Made by a program: the position numbers and the translations under genes | Notes under the pieces: generated by a model | Database searches by the model: none | What the model saw: the letters and a program-made list of their open reading frames with translations, nothing else | Told to the model about the DNA's origin: nothing | Assembly: GCA_951799405.1 (NCBI GenBank) | Contig: OX637361.1 | Coordinates: 7,587,156 to 7,651,155 of the forward strand | Direction of reading: 5' to 3' | Length of the DNA stretch: 64,000 nucleotides | Origin: Agapetus fuscipes | Taxonomy: Eukaryota; Arthropoda; Insecta; Trichoptera; Glossosomatidae | Shown: one piece after another, positions 39,388 through 51,979 of the stretch | How the letters are laid out: each line of letters starts with the position of its first letter | How positions within the stretch are numbered: the first letter of the stretch is position 1

Positions 39388-39872
39388 AGTGAAGCTTCTG
39401 GAAAATATCAATTACCCACTTACCTGCCTTATGTAAACCAGTGCATCTCATCAATATTTGCGATAAGAATATATAAAAAAAACTATAAAATTACAACAAT
39501 TTTCAATTCAGACGAATGTCTAGTAATCTTCAAAGGTTTTGTACATACATGCGTTGATGTCATTTTGAAAACTTTATGATAAATACGGCTTTTTTTTAAC
39601 TCGAAAGGTTTTTTTTCGGTCAAAACGGACTTCTTAAAATTTTTTTTTAAGAAAATCTGCAAGGGAGACATTATGAAAAATGTAAAGGCTATAACGTAAG
39701 AATATATCGTAGAGGTGTTGGTTTAGTTTTTGTTTTTTTTTGATGTTGTGTTTCATGGACCTTAAACAACCAAATGCAATCTACGTTTTTTCGACAAAGA
39801 AGTAAATGTACAGATATAATTGTAAATAATGAAAAAATCACTTCCTGTGTTTCCATATATTTGTTTACAATT
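39388..39872. other. AT-rich stretch, nothing recognised
   Basis: Possibly the rest of a Penelope-like end; no coding part found. Confidence 0.3.
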
Positions 39873-40123
39873 CATAATCTACGTTGCAAAGATATATAAA
39901 CATTTAAGATTTATATCTTAAATAGGTATTATAGGTATATACACACCACAAGATCTTATAAGACTCGAGTAAGTTCGCGCTTTCACATGCTGCATGTTTA
40001 TTCACAAAATAAAAATAAAAAGATTTAAGAATTTAAAATAAGTCCTGCAACTCGCCACCCGTCCACGAAATAGAAGTGACAGTTTCCAGTATGGGTGGTC
40101 AGCCTCATATCAACATATAAGTA
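39873..40123 (-). repeat. T250 repeat, diverged, with an insertion
   Basis: Minus-strand copy: tail aatctacgttgcaaagatat, then about 25 extra bases (aggtattataggtatatac), a degraded middle and the 5' edge atcaacatataagt. One of the older copies. Confidence 0.6.
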
Positions 40124-40567
40124 CAATCTAAAATCGTGTGTTATTTTCTAATGTTATCTTAAAATATCTGTTCTTTACTTATGTTATCTAAAATGTATCT
40201 GATATAGCCTAATTTAATCTAATCAAGCTAAAAATATAATTCTGCGACACCGCCCACTTCTAGCACGTCTCGTTATTATTTATTACTGAATCTCATTGTT
40301 TTTTTTTCTCAGCATTTTGTTTCTAAGAAATCAAATAAATTATATGTCCTTGTAAACAATGTTTAACATATTAATTGTATAGTAGAGAAGGAACATGAAA
40401 TGTCAGTTTCCAAGAAGTGTACATGTTGATATTTTATTTTCTGGAAGCTATTTACATCTTTAATAAACATATTGTTTTTAAAAAAGTTTCTTAAAAATAA
40501 ATGAAGATTTTTTTAATCGTGTTAAAAATCCAGCAAATAAGACGATAATAATATATTTTATCATCAT

Positions 40568-40835
40568 TGTCGCTGGGATTGTCGAGGGGATAAGGCGTCG
40601 GCCTTTGAATTTACGTTATTGACACTAACGCTGGTTCGAGCCCCGCCTGCATCATATTCTATCGGCAATAACTTCGACCCTGGTTCAGCAGATATAATTT
40701 GTTAATTTATAATTCATTAAAAATATTTACAAAATGATTTATTGATTGATAACGTTAATACCTATTTATGGCCAGGCAAAATAGGTTGGTGAATTGCATT
40801 CCTCTTCACATTTTTTTTTAAATTACATAAAAAAA
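40568..40835 (+). mobile_element. SINE-C, full length
   Basis: Head gctgggattgtcgaggggat (box A region) and aacgctggttcgagcccc (box B), with a longer variable region like that of a Ser or Leu tRNA. The body includes cttcgaccctggttcagcag and ends ggttggtgaattgcattcct with a T-run. A second copy is at 58350..58640. Confidence 0.7.
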
Positions 40836-41879
40836 AGATACTCAAAATAATGAAGTCACTTTTCCAATACTTTTATATTATCAGACTAATCAAAAGTTTT
40901 CAGTTATAAGACCTGTATGTAAATACTGTTTTAGTCTTACTTCTTTTTCTTTTATTTTCACTATTTTTGATAATGAAATAACACATGATTTCTGTCATTC
41001 AATCACGAACGTGGGGTGTATAAAATGAAGATGCATTCCCACAAACTATATTTTCTTAAAACTAAAAAAAATGCATAAAAATCAAAACACAAAATGTTGG
41101 ATCATTCACCCCACTGATCCACATAGTGAGTGATATTCAAATTTGTTATTTTGGAAAACCCAGGGTCCATAAATAGGCAACAAAAAACAATTCAAAATAC
41201 TAAATATAAAAACGGCATGTGTTTATTTTACGTACCTGACGAATCCCTAATGAGGGAGCGCTGCTTGAATACTAATATATCTTTCGTACTGAGAAAAGTG
41301 TATCCAAAGTGTAAAACCTTACGTTTACACTAGCAAAATTTTTGCAAGTAAAAGTGGCGCTTTTTCAGATGCAATTTAATGTTTTTGGAAAACGCTGTGG
41401 TTGAGTTTACACCGAATGTTCTATACTTGGGGTAGAGGTTTTGTGATGGTGCCCAATCATTGTAAATGGAATAAGAATCATCGTTTCATTTTAAAATTTA
41501 AAAATTAACATATTGTATGACATTGATAGAGGGCGATTGATGAAATATCAAAACAAAAAATGTGTGAGCCGTTTTTGTATCTGTGAGAAAGGAGTCGAGA
41601 ATTTCAGTTGTTTATGCAAGTATATTTTAGATTTTGTTTCCTATTTGTAGACGCACATGCAGCAAATGAAAGTCTGAACTTTCATGTGTTTCCTTGAATA
41701 CGTGGCTGATGAATGAATCTGAATTCTTCACCGTATTTAAGCTCAATATAGTACAGAAATTTCTGAAGAAGACACCATTCGAAACTATATGATTTGTACC
41801 AAGACTAATGCGTGTTTTGGGCAATAAAAGGCAGTAGATTGCATTGCTTCGTAATGGTTAATGCGATGGACGCAGATGC
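40836..41879. other. Non-coding stretch with a dispersed motif
   Basis: 41330..41450 (cgtttacactagcaaaattt, aagtggcgctttttcag, gaaaacgctgtgg, tacttggggta) resembles 11930..12170 and 55740..55840, another sign of an old interspersed family. No exon recognised. Confidence 0.35.
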
Positions 41880-42165
41880 AATCAAGGCAGATAAATATAC
41901 GTCGCTGCAGAGCAAAGGCGATGGATGGGCGAGCGTGGAGGGAAATCCTGAATTCAGCCAAGGAAGGCTGTTGATCCCATAATAAGTCTTCATTCCCAAG
42001 GTAACATCCAGTATTGGAGCCTGGAGAAGATGGTTGTGATATCGGACCCAAAGGGGCGCAGGACAGTGAGAAGACCCAGATTAATTTGGCTGGTCGGAGT
42101 GGTGGCAGGCTGTCGTGCGGTAGGAGTATGGGACTTGAATAGGAAGACGTTGGACTGGTAGCAGT
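41880..42165 (+). pseudogene. RTE-like LINE C-terminal remnant
   Basis: A broken frame includes GRRTVRRPRLIWLVGVVAGC and a VGVWDLNRKTLDW-like end, resembling the GRP-x-x-RW...DW block of RTE-2-type proteins. A long frame on the opposite strand is its shadow. Confidence 0.4.
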
Positions 42166-42619
42166 GACTGAGCTTAATGCAGACCCATCCCAGGTAGTTG
42201 TACCATTGATGATGATGAATATGGATAAAATACGCGTTGAAATCCCATGTTTATGACACATAAATTTAATCATGATATGAAGTAGCTACGTATAAAATAA
42301 TTTCGTCATGTCTTCGCCATATTCATACGAGGCATTAGTCACTGTTAATCATTTTCTCTTTCACTTGCTGCTGGCAGAGTTTATGGTGGAATCTGATGAT
42401 GATTAAGAGGGAATTATCCGCTAGGTTTCGCCACGCGTCTCTTCATACCTCACTGACTCCTCGTTCCATTGGCTGGAGACGTGAACTTCTAAATCTGATC
42501 GTCCGGTTTCTAAGATTATCAGAAACCAAAAATATCTATAGGTGCTTCACAATCATAGATGAGTTTCACGTAAGAAGTGAACTATCGTAGGTAAAGAATA
42601 TAATTTGTAAGTTCATATA
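42166..42619. other. Unassigned stretch
   Basis: A 64-codon frame at 42396..42590 has no recognisable features. Nothing else seen. Confidence 0.3.
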
Positions 42620-42843
42620 GAGATCAAGCTGCGCTTATAGTGTAACTTTTAACTGCGTTGTTCCCGAAGAGGTCACATGTGGTGTTTATAATCTATTTAT
42701 TTTCAAAGGTAAGGCCGTTACCCAAGCCATTTCATTTGAAGTGGGGGTGTCACAGGTACCAGGGTAGGGGAGGGGTTCTAAATCGAACCCAAGTAATTCC
42801 GTCTACGAGTCCGTAGCTTTAACCACTAGACTACGGACCAACC
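42620..42843 (-). mobile_element. Chimeric SINE: SINE-A-type head on a SINE-B tail
   Basis: On the minus strand the head reads ggtccgtagtctagtggtta then tgggttcgattta, the SINE-A type. The rest (ccccacttcaaatgaaatgg, aatagattataaacaccaca, tgtgacctcttcgggaacaa) is the last half of SINE-B. The first part of the SINE-B body is absent. The join is near 42770. Confidence 0.65.
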
Positions 42844-42904
42844 AAGCAATTATTTCATTGGACTTGTTTTATTAGAAGCCTATAAATTTATCTATAAAAA
42901 AATG

Positions 42905-43005
42905 ACACACATTACAAAATGCTATTTTTTTTAAACGTTTGACTAATCAAAGACAAAGAAAATAAACTTGTCAACAAATTTACAACGTTTTCATCATCAG
43001 GCATA
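42905..43005 (-). repeat. Penelope-like terminal remnant
   Basis: On the minus strand gcctgatgatgaaaacgttg then taaatttgttgacaag. The ctgatga box is followed by gaaaacg without a stem II, as though the hairpin had been deleted. Confidence 0.4.
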
Positions 43006-43962
43006 TTAAGCATGAATGGACTTCAAGGCTCACGCATATCAATAAGGCTTATATTCGCGTACATGGCGATGTCATGCAGTGTTGGGTGCCTGAAGGCGAC
43101 AGTCATGATGACTCATCGGAATTTCGCTCCTATCCGTTCATCGCACCTTCCAATAACTGGTCGGCAACTAAATTACGGTATCAGGACTAGCGACATTTTA
43201 ATGGATCATTTTTTTATGTATTGATTAAAATGGGTCAATCTTCCTTGTAAATGAATTAGAAAAAAATAACTGATACAAGATTTTTCATTTTAATATTTTT
43301 AAAAAATTATGAAAAACACACCACTGTTCATTCAAATACTTTCGATATTTACAATCCTATTTTTCAAGGATTGAACGAATTCTTTTGAAAAAGGAATACC
43401 TACTACGTTTTTTTTTTTCAAAAAAAGAATGGAACAAAGATGGCGACGATAAAGTTTTTTCCATGGTCATTACATCGTTTTAAGGTTTTACCATAACTAG
43501 ATGTATTTTCTTAGTCCTTTCTAAGCTATTCAAATTTACAGTTTATGTGTCTGTTATGTTGATTCTTTTACGTTTATATTTTTCATTGAAACAATAATTC
43601 ATTTAATTATTTATCAAATCTATTTTTTATGATGACATTGATGATGATTCATTGAACTACATATGAAATTGATTAACGAATTTCAATAGTTCCATGTCAC
43701 CCTACACCCCTGAGGCCTCTAACATTAACTACACTATACATCACTAGTTCATACGTATTTTCATATTGGTTTTACTTACTAGTTACCATGAATTAGGGTT
43801 GTAACAGACAATCATTCTTATGAGTTTTTCGATTAATCTTTTTGATAAAAAATCTCAATGAATGAAAAAAAAAGATAAAAAGTTTACATATCTACATTCA
43901 ACGGAAGTCTACAAAAACATTAGCTATTCCTGGATTAAAGTTTTTTTTGTATTTTACCCTGT
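43006..43962. other. AT-rich stretch, no gene recognised
   Basis: A 70-codon frame at 43012..43224 lies in less AT-rich DNA but matches nothing recognised. Confidence 0.35.
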
Positions 43963-44193
43963 GACTGATAGGTTGGTATGAGGCTGAACACCCATGCTGT
44001 ACAAATTGGTTCACTCTTGCCAATGCCACCTCGATTTCAGGGAAATACGGCAGTAGGTGCAATGTTTATGTTCATGAGAGGCTTTGTTTATTTATATGCA
44101 CACATGCCGAATGTGTAGGCGCGAACCTATATGAGCCGTCTGTGGGCATGCATTTAATATTAGTCCATATTTTTGCAGCGTAGATTAAAGATA
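43963..44193 (+). repeat. T250 repeat, diverged
   Basis: From tgactgataggttggtatga to gcagcgtagattaaagatag, with substitutions in every block. Old copy. Confidence 0.65.
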
Positions 44194-44925
44194 GCTTATA
44201 GTTATAGTACTTTGTGAAAGCCCCTCTAGGTGTTAATATAAATAAATTAGTACATCAGCAACAAAACAAATTTTGTACAACAAAAAACATGACAATTGTA
44301 ATATCTACTAAATACTTACAAGAGATATTGACCGCAGAAAAAAAACAATCACAGAAAAAAACATCCAAACAACTAATGCAATGTTCGTAGACAGTTGACG
44401 CGTCAACTATTTGATAATTATACTGGCCACCCACAAATCAATCACAGATAAAACGTCCACTCACATTGACACATCACATATAGGACATATGGCCTAAAGA
44501 CAAATCAACCACACATTAGCACATTAACTTTTCACCCACACGATAGATTCGCACTTTGACAAATCGGCTACAATATTAGTAACAAAGTGAATGAATTGGA
44601 GCATATACGAGAAATCGTCTGTTTGTTAGTAAAAAATCGTTGCTTACCAATTTATTTTCTTTAAAAAAAACTCCAATACTTTTTTGGGTATCGTTTACAA
44701 TTACCGGGCCGCCGACATCCCTACGGTGCATGCTGCATTCACATAATTATTATGTAAGGTGATACCCTGTAAGTAGTGCTGGGACGCTAATGTGATCTTA
44801 TTTGACATCGAGACTATGCACCTCACTTCCTTCTCATCAGATTCATTAGTTTCCTTTTTTTATTCTGTTTTATATCTACAATGCACACATATAAGGGATT
44901 ATATTATGTATTTTTTTACTTGTAT
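44194..44925. other. Non-coding stretch with a perfect 16-base palindrome
   Basis: agttgacgcgtcaact at 44393..44408 is perfectly self-complementary. Otherwise A-rich sequence with several caatcac / catcaca words; no exon. Confidence 0.4.
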
Positions 44926-45022
44926 GTGCAAGCGCGAACTTATACGTGTCTGCTTGTCAGAATGCATATAATGTAAATCCCTAATGTTACATATCTTTGC
45001 AACTTCAATTAGATTAAATTAG
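44926..45022 (+). repeat. T250 repeat, 3' end only
   Basis: gcaagcgcgaacttatacgt, gtctgcttgtcagaatgcat and a tail ttagattaaattag. The usual 5'-truncated form expected of LINE-driven insertion. Confidence 0.7.
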
Positions 45023-47628
45023 AGCCGACGGTACCTTCAGGGGACTTTTTTTTTTTTTTGATAAGATAATTTTTTTTTTAGTATTTTATTTTTTCGCGCG
45101 CTGGCAAATTTTCTTGAATGAAATAAATAAAAAGACAAACTATCATTACTTAAGCTCAGATTTAAAAATAATTTGGTTGATTCTTTTTGCCTATACAGAA
45201 GTAGATACTGATGTAAAGGTTTTGTAACGTAAGAAAAACGATATTTTACTTCGACAATAAGGTCGTCCTGTACGAGGATATGTAAAAAATACAAGATATC
45301 GAACCTGTCCGTCCGTACGTATTTATGTCCCAGCCAATACTATCTACTGATCATAGAATAGAAACTCTAAATTTTAATTTTCACTAATATGGTGCTAAGA
45401 ATAGTAGTTATACAGGTCCCTATAAGGTAAATATGTAGATAGCTTATATATCTACTCAATAAGTAGGTAAACCATTAGTTGAGTATCACATAATTCTACT
45501 AATACCCGTTTGTGACGTCACTTTTGACAGCTACGTCATCAATGAAGCTGAACTTATTCATAATATCATAAACCTGATTATTTAAGTGTTATGCACAGTC
45601 AATAAACAACCAAACTAAGACTTAATTATTCTACAATATCTCTAAATTTAACTGAGACAGAAAAAATGCACTACATAATCTAGTGACACTGATTAACTGT
45701 CACGCTTTAAAGCTGTAAATTTTTTATTTTTCTCTACGAAATTCCTAGGAAAACGTTGATAATAAGCAGAAATTTAACTTTCATCTGATTCTGAATCACA
45801 CTGATAATTACTAAGTATGCGTATTTATGTGTTGGTGAATACGTCATAGAAATTTTACTATGACGTTTTAGTATAAATATTAATAAGTTAATCAATTATA
45901 TTCACATTAAACATACGTTCATTTTGACTTGAAATGTTATTTTTAATTTTAGAGTAAGTCCGGTATTTATCTAAATTAAGAGTGCGTCTGACTTCTGGTC
46001 TAAAGGTCGTAGTTTCGAAATCCGATAAAATCTAATTGATGCATCCGTCTAGAAAATAATAAAATGACAAAATATTAAGAATTTTTAAGAAATTAATTTA
46101 AATTTCAGAATTGTTTAATAACATAAATGGACTTAGTCATAATAACAATTAAAAATAAAGTTTTATAATAAATTTGCTTATCTTCTAGAAATAGGGGAAA
46201 CCCCGAAAAAATAATATAAAGGTATATTAATGAATCGGCAAAATATACTAGGAAAGACAAAGTGTAAACTACCTACAGATGTTTTTCATTGATGAAAAAA
46301 ATAAATAAACGATAGGAGAAAATTACTTGGCAGGAGTAGGAATGATTGAAACAAAAATATAAAAGTTTGCAGTTCTTTTTATTTTGTTTTTCTTTATAAT
46401 TTCCTTGCGTTTCGATTAATTGTTAGATAATAAAAAAAACTTATTTGTAATCTCCCTTTGATCGATCACTCAATTCCTAAAATCAATAAATTATTATCTT
46501 TCATTCATTTTCAATTAAACAAAAAAAAAATTAAGTATTCATATTTTTTATCCTAAAACTACAGAATAATTCTTAATAATATTCATTGCTATTAAAACCA
46601 TTTATTATTTTTCCGTTGATCATTCTTCTATGAATCAATGAAATCCCAATTCATTCATTCATTCAATTTTAAACAGAGTTCGGTATCTATCAATAATAAA
46701 TTATTATTACTAAAATTTACATACGCTATAACAGTCTTCATTTTCCATTACCAGATGTTTTTCCGCAATATACTGCGAATATAATTGTAACTGTTACTCT
46801 GGCACCATTCCACTAGGATTGGCTAGAACTTTGACTTCTTCCTATCGTCGCATACCTACCTCTTTCAATTCATTCATATCAATTGCATTTTCAATTTCCT
46901 TCTTTTCAATCCACTTTGTTTATCCCATTTTTTAATAATTTCATCAATCTGACATGAAACATAATATCGTATCACCTTATTCACAAAGAAGGTATTGTTG
47001 CGTTTTTTTGCTGGATATTTTTCACAATTTACAATTTATTTCACCACTTGACAGTCACTGGTTATAGGTGATACTCAGCAAAGTGCTTTCTTGCGACTCT
47101 CTGTTCGTGTCATTTTGATCTTTTTTATAATAAACCGGAGAGGCTTTCTCGCAATTGCTGGATTATTCCACCACCAGAATATTTACGCACACACAATCAC
47201 TAGAATGTCATTCCGAGGCACGAATACTCCTATGTATGTAGATGGTTCTGTATTACTTCAGTGTGTGTAATCATTTTGATGATTGTGTGTATAAGCGCTC
47301 GTATTTCAAGTTCGCAATAGTATTAATATTTTAACCAGTATTAAATCGGTTTTCTCATATTAATAAGCTGGTTTATCTCTGGTTTCGGGTTCAACAAATC
47401 TAATGAATAATGCCGATAAGGTGCTTAGAATAGAATATGAATGAATCTCGGAATAGGGTAGTTGCAGTGGTAGGGAAAACGGTTGAAAATAATATGGTTC
47501 TGTAGAGTACATTTCAGGGATCACAACCATATATTTTTTGTGTAGTAAAAATAAAAATATCATTGATAATTTTGAAAAATAAAATGCGGAGAATTTTAGT
47601 CGCGCCAAAACGCAGCGCGTTCGACTTC
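45023..47628. other. Long AT-rich stretch without a recognised gene
   Basis: About 2.6 kb with no exon I can support. 46800..46930, read on the minus strand, faintly resembles the RTE-1 C-terminus (positions equivalent to EMKEVCKDRKKW), too degraded to list as a gene remnant. Confidence 0.4.
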
Positions 47629-47663
47629 GCGAATCTTGACGTCAAAATGACGTCAAGATTCGC
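47629..47663. promoter_or_regulatory. Palindrome with two CRE-like sites
   Basis: A perfect 16-base inverted repeat (gcgaatcttgacgtca / tgacgtcaagattcgc) separated by aaa. It places two consensus TGACGTCA elements, the binding site of CREB/ATF-type bZIP factors, 11 bases apart. No promoter is recognised nearby; it could also be a mini-transposon core. Confidence 0.4.
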
Positions 47664-48221
47664 CACTGGGCCCGTCGATACCTACACTCCGAAAATGCAT
47701 CGGCGTCATATCTACCTAAATAAACAAAATGACCTTTTTTCCGGAAATCGAGAATACGCTAATTTTAAAGAGCTTTAGTTTAAAAACTAAGCAAGATATT
47801 TTTTTTTTGAAAACGCAGATGTATTTTAAAAAATGTATTCTACCATTTTATACAATGAAAAAAATATGTGATACTTCCCTATTCCACATGCGCAGTTTGC
47901 GTAGTGATTATTCTCACTATGATTCATTGGGCTGATAATAATAAAACTCTTCTTACTGTGAAACAGTATGAATGGACGGGAATCCCGCGCATGTGCTATG
48001 ATTATTTATTATTCTCAAAATCAATGTATTGATTTATTCCAAAAAAAGTACATTTATTTACTCATGGAAGAAATTTATATTTATGTATTCAATTTACAAC
48101 TCACAAATATTTTAGTTTTAAACACATTTTTTGATTTTTTTTTACAGATACTTTTTAGCAAATAATTCAGGTCGTCATTGTGAATACGATGCAAATAAAC
48201 GCGACCGTCACTGATAACGCT
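47664..48221. other. Unassigned AT-rich stretch
   Basis: No exon or repeat recognised. Confidence 0.35.
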
Positions 48222-48491
48222 ACTAAGCATCACATATAGTTCAACTTCTTACCGCGTTGTCCAGAAAGAAGTCGCATGTGGGGTGTGAAATATAATATTT
48301 TAACAAGTAAGGGAGCATTACAAGTGAGGGTTTCCCAGCTCCCGAAGGTACTGGTTCTCATTGCTCGTGAATGCCTTATAAATTTGGTTTTAAAATAAAC
48401 ACGAAAAATCATTTCTGACACACTCGGTGGGATTCGAACCCGATTTTTCGCCATGGAATGCAAGCACTACCAACTGATCTTTCGATCGGAG
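48222..48491 (-). mobile_element. SINE-B, diverged
   Basis: Minus strand: head cgatcgaaagatcagttggt and box B cgggttcgaatcccacc; the body is partly deleted around the middle; the 3' end keeps cgcggtaagaagttgaac. Confidence 0.7.
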
Positions 48492-48838
48492 TAATTAGAC
48501 CAATGAAAAATATTTGTTTGACTTTTTCCTAGTAAACCGGCTGCGTGACGATATATTTTTTTATGTCAATATGTTTTTTTCTACGTCAATATTTTCTATG
48601 TCGCATGTTCACGGGTGAATCTTTCGCTGCCGCCCAATTGATGACTTTTGCATCGATTCCCTCCTAAACTATAATCTATAATCTAAGTTGCAACGAAATA
48701 TTACATTAAAGATTTATATTTCATACCATTCATACCAAAACAGTTATTTTTGCTGGTTGTCTAAATTTGCTGCGTTGAATAAATCACAATATCTTTGTAC
48801 ATAGTTATCTAATATTAATAATAATACACGCAACTAAA

Positions 48839-50182
48839 ATGAGACCTAAGTCTCACAAATACCCTTCATGGTACAGCGCTTCCCTTATCCATATGATTAG
48901 GGAAAAAGACAAAGTTCACAAAAGATTTAAAATATATGGTAACGAAACGGATAAGAAGGCCTTTGCTGTCTTGCGAAATAGGGTGAAGAAGTCAATTAAA
49001 AATTGTCACAAATCATATGTAGCCTCCATCGAGGCCTCGCTCAAGCACTCCGCTAAACCCTTTTGGAGTTATGTAAACTCACACAAACACTCAAGTTCCA
49101 TACCACGGGAGGTGAGTTACGAAGGAGTCACAGCTAATGGTGGTGAGGGTGTCAGCAATTTATTTGCAGAATTCTTTTCTTCTGTCTTTGTCGACTCCTC
49201 TATAATTGACGAACACTTAGAAAACTCCTCTTTTGTATCTCACCTTTCTCTTTGTCGCTTGTCTCTAAGTAAGTACGAAATATTAAAAATTATCAATAGT
49301 TTAGATATTAACAAAGGCATTGGAAGTGACGATATACCGAATTTATTTGTAAAGGAATGCGCTGACGAATTGATTGATCCTTTGTTTACTATTTTTCAGC
49401 GATCGCTTGACAGCGGTGTCTTTCCGGTTTTGTGGAAGGTCTCGAGAATTGTTCCTATTTTTAAATCCGGCAACAGAGCGGACGTAAAAAACTATAGGCC
49501 CATCAGTCTATTGCCTGTCTTCTCGAAAATTTTCGAGAAGGTCGTGTACGCGTACGTCTATCACCACGTCGGTCCGCTGCTTGACAAAAACCAGCATGGT
49601 TTCGTCTCCAAAAAATCCACGAATACCAATCTGATGGAGTTCGTGAACTACCTGAGCGAAAGTCTTGATTCCAGGGTCCAGGTGGACGCTATCTATACCG
49701 ATCTCAGCAAGGCGTTTGACCGGGTTGATCACAGTATTCTTCTGAGGAAATTGCATGGGATGGGCATTGGGCGTGGTTTGCTAAACTGGTTCAGCTCTTA
49801 TCTTAGTGACAGGGTGCAGTATGTCTCTGTAGGAGGACACGACTCTGGTCCAATGGTGGTCACCTCTGGTGTGCCACAGGGTTCACACTTGGGTCCCCTA
49901 TTGTTTTTAATATTTATGAACGATCTTGGCGCGAATCTCGCTTGCAGTTATCTGATGTACGCTGACGACCTAAAATTATTCATTCAGGTAAAAGACATGG
50001 GCGACTGCCATAAATTGCAGACTGACTTGAGTGCTTTGACTGCTTGGTGCTCTACTAACAACATGCTGTTGAATACAAGTAAGTGTTATCTATCACGTTC
50101 ACCCGTAATAGAAAGGTTACAAAATATGACTATAAAATCAACAGCGTGTGCATTGACAGGGTCACCGCGATCAAGGACTTAG
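48839..50182 (+). pseudogene. Jockey/CR1-like reverse transcriptase, first part
   Basis: 447 codons. The linker (KYPSWYSASLIHMI, residues 8-20) is followed by NYRPISLL (218-225), TDLSKAFDRVDH (287-298, catalytic Asp), TSGVPQGSHLGPLLF (342-356) and YADD (374-377). True homology ends near residue 416 (LLNTSKC), where a missing base shifts the frame; the remaining codons to the stop are out of frame. No endonuclease domain. Confidence 0.8.
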
Positions 50183-50787
50183 GCATCACACTCGATGCAG
50201 AACTTACGTTTAGGAAACATTACGAAATCATTACACAGAAATCATATAGGACTCTGGGTTTCATCTTCAGAATTACGAAACCATTCAAAAACCCAAGTAG
50301 CCTGATAGCATTGTATTACTCATTAGTCCGTAGCATACTCGAGTACCAGTCCTTTATATGGTCACCCCACTATGCCGTTCATAAAGATAACATTGAACGT
50401 GTTCAAAAGTGTTTCACGAGGGTACTCTCTTACAGAGCAGGTTTAGGAAGGGGAAAAGCTTACCCTGAGCGACTTCGTCACTTTAAGATGGATACGTTGT
50501 ATGATAGGCGCAATATTGCTGAACTTGTATATCTTTGTAAGCTCATACGTGGAGATTTGCACACAACAGATATTGAAAGTTTGCATTTTCATGGAAATGT
50601 ACGATTAAGAAATAGCGGAACGTTTAGAATCAGGAAATACAATTCCAACGTTGGTCATTTTCGACCTATTGATCGAATGATGAGGTCCTACAATGCTTTA
50701 GAGAGAGTTCTTCCCGATATTGATATATTTTCCAGTTCAATTGAATCACTTAAAACTGCGATAAGAGGTCATTTTTGTCGAGATTGA
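50083..50787 (+). pseudogene. Jockey/CR1-like reverse transcriptase, C-terminal part after the frameshift
   Basis: Continues the same protein in another frame: SITFTRNRKV, IKDLGITLDAELTFRKH, then YYSLVRSILEYQSFIWSPH and a tail to FCRD before the stop. Conservation of the whole C-terminus with one frameshift suggests a fairly young but dead copy. Confidence 0.8.
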
Positions 50788-51708
50788 TAATTTTAAATTT
50801 ATATTATATCCTGTTAATGAATCATACATAAGCTAATCTTTAAACAACCCTAAATCATGGTTTGAATATTCTATTCTATTCTATTTTTGTTTATATTTGT
50901 AAACAATTTTCATGTATGTTTTTATTTCTGTTTGCATGGCTGACATCGTGTTCAGTATTCTTATTTTTATTTATTAAATGCCTGAAATTTCAACGCAAGC
51001 ATTTTATAGACATTGCCGGTGACGTTTTATGAATCTGATGCATTGTGCGTGTGTGCGTTGGTTATCGCTGTACAGCATTGTATGCTGTATATGTGCGTTG
51101 AAGCTCAGCGCCCCGGCATAGTGTATTTACCTACTCCAACTCATAATACCTACTCCCGCTAATTAATTATTGTTAAAATAAGATTATGCGATAGGCACCT
51201 ATTATTGGAGCATGGGAGATACTTATGTATTTGTATTATTGTGTTTTTTTTTGTGTATGTGCTACTCCTTTGTTCTGTTGGTGTCTTTAAGAATAAATAA
51301 ATAAATAAATAAATAAATATTAAATACATTCCCACAAGCAGACACGTACAAGTTCACGCTTAAACAATATAAAACCCAATATCAAATGAACTTATGCCCT
51401 GCGACTCTTCCCTGAAACAGGGGTTACATAGGCAAAGTGAACCATTTTTTACAGTATGGGTGGTCAGCCTCATACCAACCTATAATTCAAGGAATTTAAC
51501 TGTTTTTTTTAAATTCATTACTTAAGTTCGCATGCAGATGAAACGATCAATTTCACAGCTCCGATAGGTAAGTGATGACAGGCTTCATTAAGGGTTGCCC
51601 CGCACCCTCTACAGGGGGGCTGTGAGGGGGAGGAAGGCCCTAATTATCAGGATGTCAGATCCAGCGCCTCCCGTGGCGCGCCCTCACAGTCGAACGTCAA
51701 ACCACCCA

Positions 51709-51878
51709 GGGCTGGAAGTCTCATCTTCACGGTAATTCTTACCTACCGAATATCGGGAATATTTGTATGAAGACTAATCAGCTGTTCACTTTCGGCCATC
51801 TTGGATTAACAGGTTTTCATACAAATATTACCGATATTCGGTAAGTAAGAATTATCGTGGTGATGAGACTTCCAGCCC
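51709..51878. mobile_element. MITE with about 63-base terminal inverted repeats
   Basis: 170 bases: gggctggaagtctcat ... caatatttgtatgaa on the left and the inverse (ttttcatacaaatatt ... atgagacttccagccc) on the right, with a 45-base centre containing cagctgttcactttcggcca. No coding capacity. A clear target duplication was not seen. Confidence 0.7.
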
Positions 51879-51979
51879 AGTACAACTTCAAGCAAACAGA
51901 TGACTCTGTCACCTAAGATATCAATGGTTTGAATCCTTGAATCTATTTCTGTACTATCATTGTTTGTAATCAATAAATA

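Larger units (their letters stand above)
48721..51318 (+). mobile_element. Jockey/CR1-like LINE, 5'-truncated, nested in T250
   Basis: Carries a reverse transcriptase frame with one frameshift and ends in an aataaataaataaataaata tail at 51293..51318. The 5' endonuclease is missing; only its junction with the RT linker is left. The tail of short A-rich repeats fits the CR1/Jockey group. Confidence 0.75.
48667..51494 (-). repeat. T250 repeat split by a LINE insertion
   Basis: The 3' end of a minus-strand T250 (aatctataatctaagttgca and ttaaagatttatatt) ends at 48720. The remainder resumes at 51319 (ttaaatacattcccacaagc) and runs to the 5' edge at 51494. The two halves join without loss around a tatatt/aatatt word, so the intervening 2.6 kb is a later insertion. 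Confidence 0.75.

Noticed and set aside
41785..42273. 162-codon minus-strand frame
   Set aside because: Antisense to an RTE-like C-terminal remnant; no family features.
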